Shown here piece after piece: positions 23,647 to 35,286 of a stretch of DNA of 64,000 nt (position 1 is its first letter; each line of letters opens with the position of its first letter). Below the pieces are notes generated by a model. That model ran no database searches. It saw only the letters and a program-made list of their open reading frames with translations, and was not told where the DNA came from. Location of the stretch: the NCBI GenBank assembly GCA_009823505.1, contig VZQC01012308.1, forward strand, positions 411,729-475,728, in the 5' to 3' direction. The position numbers and the translations under genes were made by a program. Source of the DNA: Rhizomys pruinosus. Taxonomy: Eukaryota > Chordata > Mammalia > Rodentia > Spalacidae.

Positions 23647-25140
23647 TTGAGAGCTTTATGCCTCATGTTACAATCTAGAGGACTTGACTTAACTGAGACC
23701 AATGCCCTGAACACTTGGGAAACTATCATCTCCCTCACCCCTTGGATTACAGGGGCCAACATCTTCTCTTGTCAAACTTGGGCTAGGGTGGAGAAACTGG
23801 CAAGGGAAAGGGAGAGGCATTTTGGCATTGACCCACCCCTCAGCTTTTACCCTATCATTACAGCCCTAAAGACCTCTTTCCACCTGAATGCACTCCCTCC
23901 CCCAGGTGAGGGATCCTCAGGGAGAGCTTTGGGAGGGATAGAGAAGGACACCAAAGAGAAATGGGCAGCCTTTACAAAAGAGCACACCAAGGGGATGGAG
24001 ACGTGAGTGGGAGAGGAAAAGACAAAACCAACACCCAAGTCCACCAGCCCCGCCTCAACTAAACCTCCCCCTTATACCCATGGGGAGGGCCCAGAAGAGG
24101 CGTCCTCCCCCTATGCCGCCCTCCAAGCAGATCTCAGGGACATAGACTCCTATACACAACCGGGGAGGAGAAGGGGGATGGGAGAGGCCACATATGCAGA
24201 AGCCTGTCCTCCTAAAGAGGAACTACAAGCATTTCCTGTGAGTTTGGCCCCAGGGGGAAATCGCCCCTTGGACTGGTATCCATGGGAGGCCAAAGACCTT
24301 AAGGAGCTCCACAAGGCAATGGCTGAGGATGGCCCCAATTCCCCATGGGCCATGACTCTGTTGCAGGATATCGCCTACCACCCTTGTGTTCCTAAGGATT
24401 GGATTGACATGGCTAAGGCCGTCCTTCCCAGCCCCATGTTCATCAAGTGGACAGCCTTTTTCAAAGAGGAATGCAGGGTTAGGGCAGAGGAGAATAGATG
24501 AGCCAATCCTGCCATCCCCATCATGTTTGGGATGCTCTCAGGGACGGGGGATGGGTACCACACGGGGATCCAACAAGCCGCAATCCCAGGCCCCTACCGC
24601 AATCAGGTGAGGCAGTGCAGACTGGATGCCTGGGGAAAATTAAATGAGGGGCCTACAGAATCCCCCATTGCTGGGGTGAGGCAGAAGCCTGGGGAATCTG
24701 CCAGACTTCATTGACAGAGTCCAGCAGAGATTCACCAGAAACTCCCCGCAGGAGAACTTAGAGACAAATTCATAAGATTACTGGTATGGGAGGGGATAAA
24801 CAATGACCATCACATGGCTTGCACAGGCCTGAAGACCAGTCCATAAGTAGTTGGGTGATTGCATCACAAGATGTAGGCACCCAGCACCACCAGTCTCATT
24901 CTTTAGCCCTTGCCCCACAGGCACAAACAATGGCAATGACTGAGGCCATTACACAAGACTTGACGATGCAGGGACAAAAAGTCCAGGAAAAAGGCAAAGC
25001 AGGGACCTGCTCAGGTGCGGGCAAGAAGGGCACTGCTCTCAGGGGGGGGCCCAGAATGGCACCAACGATGGGGGCCAAGCCTCCTCCCACCCCATGTACC
25101 TGATGCAGAAAAGGCTTCCATTGGAAGAAGGACTGCAGGT
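23647..25140 (+). pseudogene. gag: gag remnant (matrix, capsid, nucleocapsid)
   Basis: Frame 1 runs from about 23647 to 24710 with in-frame TGA codons at 24004 and 24499. The first part is matrix-like, followed by a proline-rich stretch (about 24010-24170). The capsid N-terminal domain follows (starting near FPVSLAPGG at 24232), then its C-terminal domain. A frameshift near 24695 falls in the major homology region. A zinc-knuckle pattern C-x2-C-x4-H-x4-C is visible at 25095-25136 but holds a stop codon between the first two cysteines; an earlier knuckle (25006-25035) is worn. Product in life: structural polyprotein of the particle. This copy cannot make it. Confidence 0.85.
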
Positions 25141-25269
25141 CAAAATTTGACCTGGAAGGCAAGCCTTTAAACTAGTCCTGGGGTGGCCTCTAACCCTGTC
25201 ATACCAAGGAGGAGCATGTCCGGGGAAACAAGGTGCCGGGCATGGAGATGTGAAGACTCAGGCTCACTG

Positions 25270-25640
25270 GACGGTCCCCTTAACTGAGGGCCTGCATCCC
25301 GAGATATCAGTCATCATTGGAGGCATCAAGTTCCAGTGCCTAATAGACACTGGGGCAGACAGACAGTTTTAAGAAAGGAGGAAGTACCCGCCACTTGGTC
25401 CCTAACACTTGGGCCCATGGTTCTAGGGGTGGGAGGGAACTCTAGGACTGAGGAGACTTCTACCCTCATGAGATGGGTGGGCCCAGACAGAGATCAGGGC
25501 AAGATTAGACCATTAGTGGCCCAGGGTCTCACATCCAACCTGCTAGGCCAGGACTTACTGGGGCAGATGGATGCAGTACTGACCACTGGCCATAAAATGT
25601 TTTTTGAGGATCCCCTGAATGACCCCCCCATTCAGAAAAA
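25270..25640 (+). pseudogene. pro: pro remnant (retroviral aspartic protease)
   Basis: The active-site motif DTGAD is at 25346-25360. Just after it, a short repeat of gaca shifts the frame; the remainder is readable in frame 1 to about 25625 and ends with the DLLGQM segment typical of the protease end. A dUTPase domain is not evident. Confidence 0.8.
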
Positions 25641-26457
25641 GGAAAACAAGTTAAACTCTACCCCCAATCATAAAGGCCACTGTTCCCCGGGTTCCCCCTA
25701 TTAGATGCAAGCTGGGTAAACCTGTTTGGTTAGAGCAGTGGCCTTTAACACAACCAAAATTAGAAGCCTTACACCAGCTAGTGGAGGAACATCTGAAGCT
25801 CGGACATATCTGCCCAACCATGAGTCCATGGAACACCCCCATCTTCATTATCTGTAAATCCTCGGGGTCATGGCACATGCTCCAGTACTTGAGAAAGATA
25901 AACGATCAAATGGAGCTGGTCGGAACCCCCTTGTGGGGCATGCCCTGGATTCCTGCAATTCCTACAGATTTCACAATTGCAGTCATTGACCTTAAGGACT
26001 GTTTTTTTCTCCATCCCCCCTGCACCCAGAGGATTGTAGTAAGTTTGCTTTCTCAACGCCTTCACTCAACTATTCACAGCCAGATCACCGACATGAGTGG
26101 GTGGTGTTACCCCAGGGGATGGCCAACAGCCCTGCATTTTGCCAACAGTACCTCACCATCCTCCTGGCCCCCATGCTGTCATGGAAGGATTCCCTTCTGT
26201 ACCTCTATATGGATGATCTTATCATTGGCCACCAGGACCCCTGTGAGTTGTGGGGACTCCTTGAAACAACATCGCAAACTTTAACTCAGGGGGGGTTCAC
26301 GGTGGCACCTGAAAAGATCCAACAAATCCCCCCTTTTAAGGTACTGGGAACCCATCTTTCCCTTACAAGGGTCAGTCCAGTGAAGCCTGATATAAGAATA
26401 CCAGAGCATCTTACTCTGACACAGCTCCAGAGTCTGCTGTGTCAGAGTAAGATTTAG
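25641..26457 (+). pseudogene. pol: pol remnant: reverse transcriptase
   Basis: Fingers and palm are read in frame 2 (HLKLGHICPTMSPWNTPIF near 25789; VIDLKDCFF near 25983). The palm continues in frame 1 from about 26101 (LPQGMANSPAFCQQYL) with the catalytic YMDD at 26206-26217. A frameshift lies between 26030 and 26100. The reading stops at TAG 26455-26457. Almost nothing remains of the thumb, connection and RNase H: integrase begins less than 200 bp later. Confidence 0.88.
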
Positions 26458-26619
26458 GCCTTGGGTAGCTATCCCTACAGAAAAACTAACACCAATGGTT
26501 GACTTGCTGAGAGATAAGAGTCCCCAGGAGGAGATCCCTATCACACACAGGACACTTGGGCCTCCCAGGCTTCTTATCTATGGGAAACGCCCTAGCAGAC
26601 CAGCAGGCCTCAGGCCCTA

Positions 26620-27426
26620 ACATCTTAACCACTCAGGAAGCTGCAAACTTTCATGAGCTAACCCATATAAATTAGAGAGGGCTACATCAAAGTTTCCCCC
26701 AGGTGCCTGTGAAGGAATTGAAAAAAATTGTCCAAACATGTAAATCTTGAGAGTACCCCCCACCCCCCCACCCCACCCCCGCTTCAACCCCAAGGAGTTA
26801 ATCCTCGGGGCCTAAGACCTAATGCCCTCTGGCAAACAGATGTCACCTACTTCGCTGCCTTTGGCAAACTTAAATATGTTTTCATGTCCATTGATACTTA
26901 CTCCAGTGCCTGCTGGGCCATGGCCCATTCTGGAGAAAGGAACAAACATGCCCAATCCCACTTTCTCCAATGTTTTGCAACATTAGGACTGCCCCACCAA
27001 GTCAAAACAGACAACAGACCTTGCTTTGCCTCTAAGGCCCTTGCAGGCTTCTTCGAGAGATGGGGTATTAAACATACTACAGGAATCCCCTACAACCCCC
27101 ATGGACAAGCCATTGTTGAAAGAAATCACCAATACCTTAAGGAACAAAAACAAAAAGGGGGAGTAAGCCCCCACCTGCAATTGGCAGAAGCTCAGTTTAC
27201 TATAAATATTTTAAATTTTGCTAACAATATGACGGAATCCAGGTTCCAAAAACACTGGGGACACACAAGCCTCAACCCCCAGGTGAAGGTTAAATGGAAA
27301 GATCCTTTAACACACCAATGGAAAGGCCCAGACCCACTAATTATGATGGGAAGGGGCTTTGGGTGTGTGTATCCTATAGGGGAGGAGGCGCCTATCTGGG
27401 TGCCTGTAAGGAACCGCAGGCCCTAA
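26620..27426 (+). pseudogene. pol: pol remnant: integrase
   Basis: The N-terminal zinc-binding HHCC region is recognisable at about 26650-26750, but one codon after the second His is TAG and the last Cys codon has become TGA. The catalytic core is open from 26728 to 27426, with Asp in WQTDVTY, Asp in KTDNRP and Glu in AIVERNH. The last two are separated by 35 residues, the D,D35E pattern. The normally conserved Gly after DN is Arg. The C-terminal domain ends WVPVRNRRP. This is the best-kept part of the provirus. Confidence 0.9.
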
Positions 27427-27429
27427 ATT

Positions 27430-27790
27430 GCCTGCAACAGAGTTGGCCTGCAATAAAGTTGGCGTGCAATAAAGTTGGCTATGTGAGCTGACACCCTGAG
27501 CCTTTCCCAAGGATGTGCAGAAAGATCACAGGATGCTCCAGCCAGATGTTCCTGCTCAGCTATCTTGCAAAGCTGCCTCCCCCCTGGCACCGGATGGCTC
27601 CTGACGCCAGATGGCCAGACTGACTGATTACCCTGCTTTACACTCCCCCTATATGCTTCCCACCTTTTGCTAAATATATACTGCTGTCTTTGTTCAATAA
27701 AGTAGACCTTGACAATTCTGCTAGCAGGGTCTCGCTTTTCTCTCTCGCTCATCTTACAGGTCTGGGGTCTCCTTCGGGTACCTGCAACTA
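27430..27790 (+). repeat. Possible second LTR nested between integrase and env
   Basis: LTR-like organisation: TATA-like aaatatata near 27674, AATAAA near 27698, then a pyrimidine-rich U5-like stretch ending catcttacag. It is unlike this provirus's own LTR. CCTGCAAC occurs at both edges (27431 and 27781). Alternatively this is the original env leader, with the cttacag serving as env splice acceptor. Exact ends are unsure. Confidence 0.45.
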
Positions 27791-28004
27791 CTGCCCCCGC
27801 AGACAGGGGACACCTAAAGTTTTTGCCCATTCCCTCAGAACAGGAAGACGACCGAAAACAAACTAATCAACAAGGAAAGAAAGAGGATATGGTGGCCTCA
27901 ACTCACCTTCAGAAACAAGAGAAAACACAAAGTGATAAAAAGGACTAACCAGGCCCAAGGGCAATAGACCCTTGAGAAGCTCTTATGTGCTTTAACGCTT
28001 ACAG

Positions 28005-28860
28005 ATGGCGTGGTTCCTGAGTCTGCTGGTGGCTGCATGGGTGATGGCAGGAGCGACAGGAGTGCTGCACCAAAACCCCCATCAACCGCAGAGAGTGACA
28101 TGGCTGGTGACCAATCCCATCAATGGAGGGATCCTCAACAGCACCGCAAATGATACCCTCCCCCTCGCATGGTGGTCACCTCTCTTCTTTGGTCTCTGCG
28201 ATCTGGCCCGAGGAAGCTGGGATGTGGCCAATTGGACCCCGGCTCACCTGGGGAGGCCAGAATGTAACAGACAAAAGGGATGCACCCTGCCAGTAGTGGG
28301 GGACCCTAGATCCCCAGGATGTTCCCATGTCCTCAAACGAGCCGCACTCAGGGACACTGACATTTACTTATGCCCTGGGAGTAACCGGACTGCAAAAAAA
28401 GATATCTGACTGTGGTGGGTCAGGAGACTTCTACTGTAAGACATGGGGGTGTGCAACTACTGGATCAGGCTATTGGGTGGGGCACAAAGGAGCTATTCAG
28501 GTCACTAGGGTAAAGACACAAAGAAAGGCCAGCAACCCCCTCTATGGGGCATGCACCAATTACCACTGCAACCCCATTCAGGTAACATTCACTGAAGAGG
28601 GCAAGAAGGAAATTGAGGACAGGCAGAGAGAGTATGGGTCCACCTGGTACCAACAATGGTTTGATTGGTCCCCCTGGTTGACTACTCTTATTTCCACGCT
28701 TATGGGCCCCCTTCTTATAATTTCATTCCTGTGCATATTTGGGCCCTGCCTCTTTAACAGGCTAACCAGGCTGATCAGAAAAAAGGCCCGGGAGGTACAA
28801 CTCATGGCCCTTAGGTTGCGCTATGACCAGCTGGAACCCGAAGACTTCCACACACTATAA
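28005..28860 (+). pseudogene. env: env remnant, gammaretrovirus-type
   Basis: ATG 28005 opens a signal-peptide-like hydrophobic start, then a surface-protein N-terminal domain with scattered Cys and N-glycosylation sites, to a stop at 28409. A frameshift in an A-run (28395-28401) moves the frame. The second frame continues with a CGGSGDFYC...WGC pattern typical of gammaretroviral surface proteins. It then jumps directly to the very end of the transmembrane subunit: WSPWLTT, membrane anchor MGPLLIISFLCIFGPCLFNRL, and cytoplasmic tail, to TAA 28860. The cleavage site, fusion peptide and most of the ectodomain of the transmembrane subunit are deleted, so the protein could not work. Confidence 0.85.
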
Positions 28861-28938
28861 GGTGAACCTTACATAAGGTGCCTCAATGGTGAACCTCCGA
28901 GGAGGTGCCACACCTGTACCTCAGAAAGAGGTGGGTTA

Positions 28939-28961
28939 TAAAAGAAAGAAGGGGGGGAGTC
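28939..28961 (+). other. Polypurine tract
   Basis: aaaagaaagaaggggggg lies just before the 3' LTR, the expected plus-strand primer position. A few bases (agtc) separate it from the LTR start. Confidence 0.85.
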
Positions 28962-29351
28962 TTATGGGGCCCACCTGGCCAGCCAGGTCAAGATGGCGCT
29001 GAGGGGAGGTAGAGGAGGAGGGATCCGAGTTGTTTGCCAAAACCTCTGGTTGGGGAAAGACAAGGACAAGCGGCATGAGTTACAATTGTCAGCCATGTAC
29101 TCCAATCCACCAGAGAGAGTCAGAGGGGCTGCAAGAACATTGGTCATTTGCTTTCACGCCTAAATGCCTTTTGTGGCTGTTTTGTATATAAGTCACTGCC
29201 CTGCTTGCAATAAAGTGAGAACCTGCTTGACTGGACTCCCAACTGCGTCTGAGTGTCTCTGGGAACTGAGGAGGCTGGGGAATGGCCGAGTGGCGCACTT
29301 ACCTTTCCTCAGCCCAGCCAGTTCCATGAAGGACCCAACTAAGACCTGACA
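28962..29351 (+). repeat. 3' LTR
   Basis: 390 bp. The second base has changed (TTATGGGG for TGATGGGG). Ends CCTGACA and is followed by CACTTG, the target duplication. Confidence 0.92.
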
Positions 29352-29495
29352 CACTTGGACACTCCCTCTGCAATTCCAGTTTGGGGGGGTGGGTGTTGGT
29401 TATACCGGTACTCCATGCTTCAGGTGGTCCTGGGAAATCCCTAATCTAAGCTCTGTGTACTCAAGTCTCAGTCTGCTTTCTTATACACTATATAG
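29352..29495 (-). mobile_element. L1 5' region, antisense (right part, beyond provirus)
   Basis: Continues the L1 that was split at CACTTG: aatccacttg on the left joins gacactccctctgcaattcc here. The right boundary is approximate. Confidence 0.5.
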
Positions 29496-29650
29496 CCACC
29501 TGCCCAGGGCTGGGCCCTCCCACATCATTGAACAATCAAGAAAATACCCTACAGACATGGCCACAGGCCAGTCCAATCAAGGAAATTCCCCAACTGAGGC
29601 TCTCTCAACCAAGGTGTGTCAAGCTGACACTAAAGTTATCCAGCACAATG
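29495..29650. repeat. Partial copy of a dispersed LTR-like rodent repeat
   Basis: cacctgcccagggctggg, catggccacaggccagtccaa and gtgtcaagctgacact match the 3' parts of the copies at 55210 and 62838. Confidence 0.65.
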
Positions 29651-29829
29651 GCCAAACTGTGGAAATTCTGAGTCTGCAGAGTGTAGGTCCATGGACAGGT
29701 CTTCACTTACCCAGGGCTCAGGAAACATTGCAGAAGAGGAGGCAGAAAGATTGTAAGAACCAGGGAGGTGATACAAGACCATATGGAAATAGAATCCTAT
29801 AAGCTCCTGTTTATATGAACCTACAGTAT

Positions 29830-30195
29830 TGGTATCAGCATGCACAAGACCCATGCAAGCTCAACTAGACAAAAATACAGCATGGAAATGCAGAAATGGG
29901 CCACAGACCCTAATCTGAGATGAAGAAATATTGCCAGCTGATTACTGTTGGATGAGAAAGGACTGGCCTTCTTAAAGCAAGGGACTCTGAAGAGGCTGAC
30001 CAGAGCTCAGTGGATGAACTTGCACTGAGGAATGGCCTGGGAGATTAATTTGGCACAATTTGCCTTAACACAAATGACAGCATATATGAATTCCAGTGGG
30101 GGGGGAGTGCTGTGTGAGGATGCAAGTGGAGAAGGGGGTATAAAGGTGATTAAGACTGAGATGTGATGTACGAAATACACAAAAATTCAACAAAA
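29830..30195 (+). mobile_element. L1 3' UTR, sense
   Basis: catgcacaagacccatgcaagctcaa, a gggggggag block, and a tail of gatgtacgaaatacacaaaaattcaac are typical of an L1 3' UTR end. Similar phrases occur at 60185. Confidence 0.7.
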
Positions 30196-30206
30196 AAGTT
30201 TTATGT

Positions 30207-30467
30207 GGGGCTGGAGAGATGCCTCAGCAGTTAAGAGCACCAACTGCTCTTGCAGAGGACCCGAGTCCAATTCCTAGCACCCACATGGTGGCTAAGAACT
30301 GTCTTTAAGCCTGGTGTGGTGGTGCGTGCCTTTAATCCCAGCACTTAGGAGGCAGAGGCAAGCGGATCTCTATGAGTTCAAAGCCAGCATGGTCTACATA
30401 GTGAGTTCCAGGACAGCTGGGACTACAGAGAGACCCTGTCTTCAAAAGACCAAAAAAAAAAAAAAAA
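30207..30467 (+). repeat. Chimeric B2-head/B1 SINE, copy A
   Basis: B2 head from ggggctggagagatgcctc to ctgtctttaa (30308), then immediately a B1 (gcctggtgtggtggtgc to ccctgtcttcaaaagacc) and an A-tail. No clear target duplication. Confidence 0.85.
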
Positions 30468-30739
30468 TCTCACTGAGGACCACAAAGATGGACAATGGAC
30501 TCTGTGTGGGGGTAGAGGGATTGAAGGGGGGGCTATAAGTAGATCTCTTTGTTCCTCTGCCGAATATGGTTAAATCAAGTAATGAGCAATGTTCACTTTT
30601 CTGCTTTTCGCTGTAACTTTGTCTTTTTAATTGGTGGCTGAGCCTGTTTGGGAGACTCTCTTGGCCAGGCTCTGACCTTAACACTATGGTAGCAATTTCA
30701 AAGTCTTTACTTTTTCCCAACTGGGCAGTTACCAAGTTG

Positions 30740-30836
30740 GTTTGGTCTTCATTGCAAGTTTTGCAGAGGCCATCTGCCTGCCTCTGCCTCCCAAGTGCTG
30801 GGTTTACAGGCACGCACCACCATGCTCAGCTCTAGA
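30740..30836 (-). repeat. Partial B1 SINE, antisense
   Basis: tgcctgcctctgcctcccaagtgctgggtttacaggc and caccaccatgctcagct. The tail half is missing. Confidence 0.7.
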
Positions 30837-31825
30837 TTTTGTTTTAAATAGAGGGTAAGAGGTTTGCATAACTAAGGAGCCATGGTCCTGCCCATTCTTC
30901 CTAGGCTCCAGCCTTCCTTGGGAGGTCTCTGGGAGACAAGTTCTGCCTCTGGCTGCCAGCAGGGACTCTTCCTTTTCTTTTTCCTTTTCCCAGCATGAAA
31001 TTCCTGGGGAAATTCTAACTTCTTGGAGTCCATTGCTTCAGCAGTCTCGTGTCTCTTTAGATCATCTTCATTCCTGCCACAGTGCATTTATTCTTACATC
31101 TCTTCATAGCATACAGCATTCTTTCAATAAAAGCTACTCTTGATAAACATTTGTGAAGAGTTAGCAATCAGTGTTAAGGGGGAGGGCTGGGGACATGCTT
31201 TGGTCTTTCCCTCACCATCTCTCTTGCTATTTTTAATAAACTCCAACTCTGCTTCAAAACAATTAAAAAGAAGAAAATACACACCTGTCAAGCAGCCTCT
31301 CTTAAGAATTATCCAGAGCAGCCATGTGTGCCACGTGACCCAGCAAATTTGTGAATTGTGGCCTGACTTTGATACCAGAATGACTAATCTGTTTTTCCTC
31401 AGAAAGACTGTTAATCTTTTCATAATTTACCTGGTTAAATATTCATTTTATCAGGAACTTGTACAATTTGAATAACTGTTCTGGTCATGATTTTTACAGA
31501 ATCATTGCTGTGTAATTAAGCATATACCCTTCACACATGATATGAATCATAATCTTCTTCAGTCATTATACAAATAATACCCGTTTATAACATGGGTTCC
31601 CTGGAAATTGTCATTTGTGCTGCCCCTCCACTTTTGTACCCACTTAATCATTTTGCTGAGAAGCCCCACCTACATTGACTCTTTAGGGGTACAAAACCCA
31701 AAAGGCCTTTGCTATACCTTCAGTCAGCAACCAGCTACAGGAAATGGAAGTCCATCGTGATGTTCCCAGAACACATTCCCTTGCTGACTAAGCCTTCACA
31801 GACTTGCTGCCTCCTCCCTTCACCA
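30837..31825. other. Intergenic sequence without recognisable features
   Basis: No SINE, L1 or gene signature seen. Open frames are short and lack any known domain. Confidence 0.4.
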
Positions 31826-32042
31826 GAGCTAGGATGCAGCTCAGCAGGTCCAGTGCTTGCCTAGAATGCATGGAGTCCTGGGTTCCATCCTTAGCACTAC
31901 ATAAACTGGATATGTTGGCCCTACAACTTACAACCCCAGGACTAGAGAGGTTGGAAACAGGAGGATCTAAAGTTCAGGGTCATCCTAAGCTGTATAGCAA
32001 GTTCCAAGCCAGCCTCAGCTACCCAGTGATAGTCTGTCTCAA

Positions 32043-32083
<41 letters not shown>

Positions 32084-32085
32084 TG
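31826..32085 (+). repeat. B4 SINE, sense, with (AAT)n tail
   Basis: ID-like head (gatgcagctcagcaggtcc, tgcttgcctagaatgcatgg) joined to a B1-like body and followed by 14 aat units (32041-32082). Confidence 0.75.
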
Positions 32086-32089
32086 ACAA

Positions 32090-33240
32090 AAGTTTAACCT
32101 AAAGGATTTCATAGCAGCATAGCACAGATTCATAATGCAGACGGAATTTAAATCAATTGATCTGGAAAGTCTCCAAACTGGAAGATAGAAGGAAAATAGA
32201 GGTGGAAAAAGGGGAGGCAGTTTCCAAGATTTATCATCAGATATACAGGGACCCACTAGATTGAAAGACTAAGTATAGGGAAACGCTGGCTAATAGGGAA
32301 ACACTGGAAGAGCAAGCCATCTGGTTGAGGGACTGTGTGTTGCAAGGAGCCTGGGGGTTGGGGATGGGAAGGATATTAAAATCTGTTCATTACTGTCTCT
32401 TTTTTTTTCCTTGTCTTCCTCTTTCTTCTTGAATTAACTTTTACATGAGGATGTCATTAGTGCCCCACCCCAGCCATGTGAAGTCAGGCTTTTTTTAGTG
32501 CTCATGTTGGCTCAATTCTTTCAGGAATAGATTAAGTTATTCGGAGGGTAAAAAAACGACCCCCAAATCTCAATGACTGAAGACAAGAAAGGTTTTAGCT
32601 ACTATAAATGATACAACAGTCTCTAATTTATGATACCATAACATTCAAGAATTAATCAGGATTGAAGGCAATAGAGCAGTCACAATCTCCAAAGTTCTCT
32701 GCCATACCAGGAGGGAAAACATTCTGGATCATTAATAAACAGATCTTCATTTTGAGATGACATCCACAATTCACTAGCCGAAAATAATTATGTAGTCCCA
32801 CCAACCACAGATGGCCTTGAGTACAATTCCAGCATGTTACCATGAGATGGAGAGCTGGAACATTTGACTATCATACCTTGTAACTATGGGAAATCCAATA
32901 TCCGCCTCAGATCTCATTCTAACATCTGCTTTCCCACAAACTTGATGGCACTTTATTCTGTTCTGTGTTATGCATATTCTCATATTCACTGTCAAAGCTT
33001 TTGGATATAAAATTAGCATTTCATTTCTCCAAGGATTTCCTATGTTCTAGCTGTGCTCTATCCTGCTCCCCGGCCATATACAAGTTGGCGTTGAAGGGAT
33101 GGATTGCAAAACTCTCTTATAAATATCCCTCACAGAGATTGGTCATCGATGATGGGATGGCTTGGGGGAAGTTATTGAATATTGGGGGCAGGCCTAATCA
33201 GTAGATCAACTCCTGGGTTGAATAAGAAGGAGAAATCTTA
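32090..33240. other. Intergenic sequence without recognisable features
   Basis: AT-rich, repeat-poor for this window. A short A-run ends it at 33241. Confidence 0.4.
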
Positions 33241-33264
33241 AAAAAAAAAAAAAATAAGAAGGTC

Positions 33265-33472
<208 letters not shown>

Positions 33473-34011
33473 GCTCTAGCTGAGCAGTAGTATTTGTCAC
33501 TGCATACCTTGGAGGCACCTGTGAGTGCTATGTCCTGGGAGCTAGGTGCTTCCTATGTAGTAGCTTCCAAGACAAGTTCATTGGCAATACTCCCTTTCTG
33601 TTCCTCTCCCCAACCCTCATTACCCACCTGCAGCTTTTCCATATACAATTCTATTCATCTTTTCTTCCAGGATAGAACTGAACATACCTTCAAAAACATC
33701 AAAAACATTACTGGGTTTTGTGTGCTTGTGACAGAGTCTAGCAATGTTCCTCATGCTTCCCTCAGACTTGAGATTCCCCTGCCTTGGCCTTACAGTTTAT
33801 TTGGGATTATTTGTGTGTACCACCTTGCCAAACTTAGTCATTGTTTCCTATTTCCTTAATGACAAAGGGGGTGGAAGACAAGGATTCCAAACACTGTTCA
33901 TAAGTAGGAATGTCTGCATGAATGTTAAGAGAGGGAGAAAAGAAATCCCCTATGTAAATTGGGTTAATCTATCAAACAAATCATTTTCCTGTTAAACAAA
34001 GTGAACATTCA

Positions 34012-34268
34012 GGGCTGGAGAGATGGCTCAGCGGTTAAGAGCACTGACTGCTCTCGCAGAGGACCTGGGTTCAATTCCCAGCACCCACAATGCAGCTAAG
34101 AACCATCTTTAAACTGGGCATGGTGGCGCATGCCGTTAATCCCAGCAGTTGGAAGGCAGAGGCAGGCGGATTTCTGTGAGTTCAAGGCCAGCCTGGTCTA
34201 CAGAGTGAGCTCCAGGCCAGCTGAGGTTATAGGGAGACCCTGTCTCAAAAAGACAAAAAAAAAAAAAC
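34012..34268 (+). repeat. Chimeric B2-head/B1 SINE, copy B, with target duplication
   Basis: B2 head gggctggagagatggctcag to accatctttaa (about 34112), then B1 and an A-tail. TGAACATTCA at 34002-34011 and 34269-34278 is a perfect 10-bp duplication around the whole unit, so head and B1 were inserted together. Confidence 0.9.
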
Positions 34269-34279
34269 TGAACATTCAT

Positions 34280-35284
34280 AACTTGCCATACTTGGAGCTT
34301 ATTTTTTTTTAACTTGGAGCTTCTTTGAAATGCAAATAAGCACAGAAGAGAATTAGTTGTTAGTTATTTAACTGCAAATGCTTCCTAAGATAAAGGAAAA
34401 TTAGGGAGAAATGAAGTGCTTGAGAGAGACGAATACCCCATTCCCCATGACCAGAGAAGGCAATCAGACAAAAAGGAAGGCTATGATACTTAAGCTATAG
34501 CAGCGCACAAGTAGGGCTATATTTGCTTCCTAAACCACAAACTAAAAATACTCATATAATTTCATCTTCCAGAGAAGCTCACCCTGTCATCAGTGACTAT
34601 ATCTATGTTCTTCACAGCCACACCCATGTGGGCACCAAATTTGAGCTCTATCAGTGACCTTTCCCTCCATCTCTCATTTGCCCGGGACACAGAGTAGAGA
34701 TTTTTGAACTCTGTTAAGTACAGGTATAGCTCGGGGAATTCTGTACCCCACAAATATTCTTTCAAGGAAAGATGAGACCAGAACAAGCCTGTGATGTTCA
34801 TCGCAAAGAAGTTTCTGGAATTAAAAGTTAACTTCAGACCTAAGCATGTCTAGAAAGGTGGCTGTTTTGGCCATTATTGTTAAGAGATTAGGAAAGCCTT
34901 ATAAAAATGAGGGCTGCAATATACAGAATGAATGGAAAGCAGTTTGACACTGGGAATAGGGACACTAAGTAACAAAGAACGGTCAAGAAAGAAAGGGAGA
35001 AACAAAAAGCTTCAAGTAGGTGACTATCAGTCAACAACAGGAAATACTTTCAACACCACCATCAGTGAGAATGTGACAGACATGTCATCTGAGTGCCTTA
35101 CCATTTTGTGAAGGAGAATTTAGGAAGATGGAGACTTTCATGAATCATTACCACCTATTATTTTGAGCATCTTCATCCAGATTAAATTGATCTGATCTAG
35201 GGAAGCTAGGGACTGTCTACTGCCACCCAGATCTTAGTCTGGACTCTTCTTGCCTCTGGTCCTTGTAAGCTCTGTTAAAAGAAT
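34280..35284. other. Intergenic sequence without recognisable features
   Basis: No recognisable repeat. A 79-codon open frame on the minus strand (34801-34562) has no domain that I know and no splice context. Confidence 0.4.
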
Positions 35285-35286
35285 TC

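Larger units (their letters stand above)
23134..29351 (+). mobile_element. Endogenous retrovirus, beta-like gag-pol with gamma-like env, defective
   Basis: 6218-bp provirus with LTRs at both ends, lysine-tRNA primer site, gag, pro, RT, integrase, env and polypurine tract in normal order. A 6-bp target duplication CACTTG lies at 23128-23133 and 29352-29357. The family type is class II (beta-like) by primer site, the D,D35E integrase with its C-terminal WVPVRNR-type end, and the 6-bp duplication. The env instead resembles gammaretroviruses. All coding regions are broken: stop codons in gag, frameshifts in pro, RT and env, loss of RNase H, and loss of most of the surface and transmembrane protein. 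By eye, the two LTRs differ at about 30 of 390 positions, which suggests an old insertion. It is not able to replicate. Confidence 0.93.

Noticed and set aside
26728..27426. A 232-codon open frame that could be called a host gene
   Set aside because: It is the integrase core and C-terminal part of the provirus, with broken pol sequence before it and env after it.
34562..34801. Minus-strand open frame of 79 codons in a repeat-poor stretch
   Set aside because: No known domain, no splice sites that extend it, no conserved start context; length is possible by chance.
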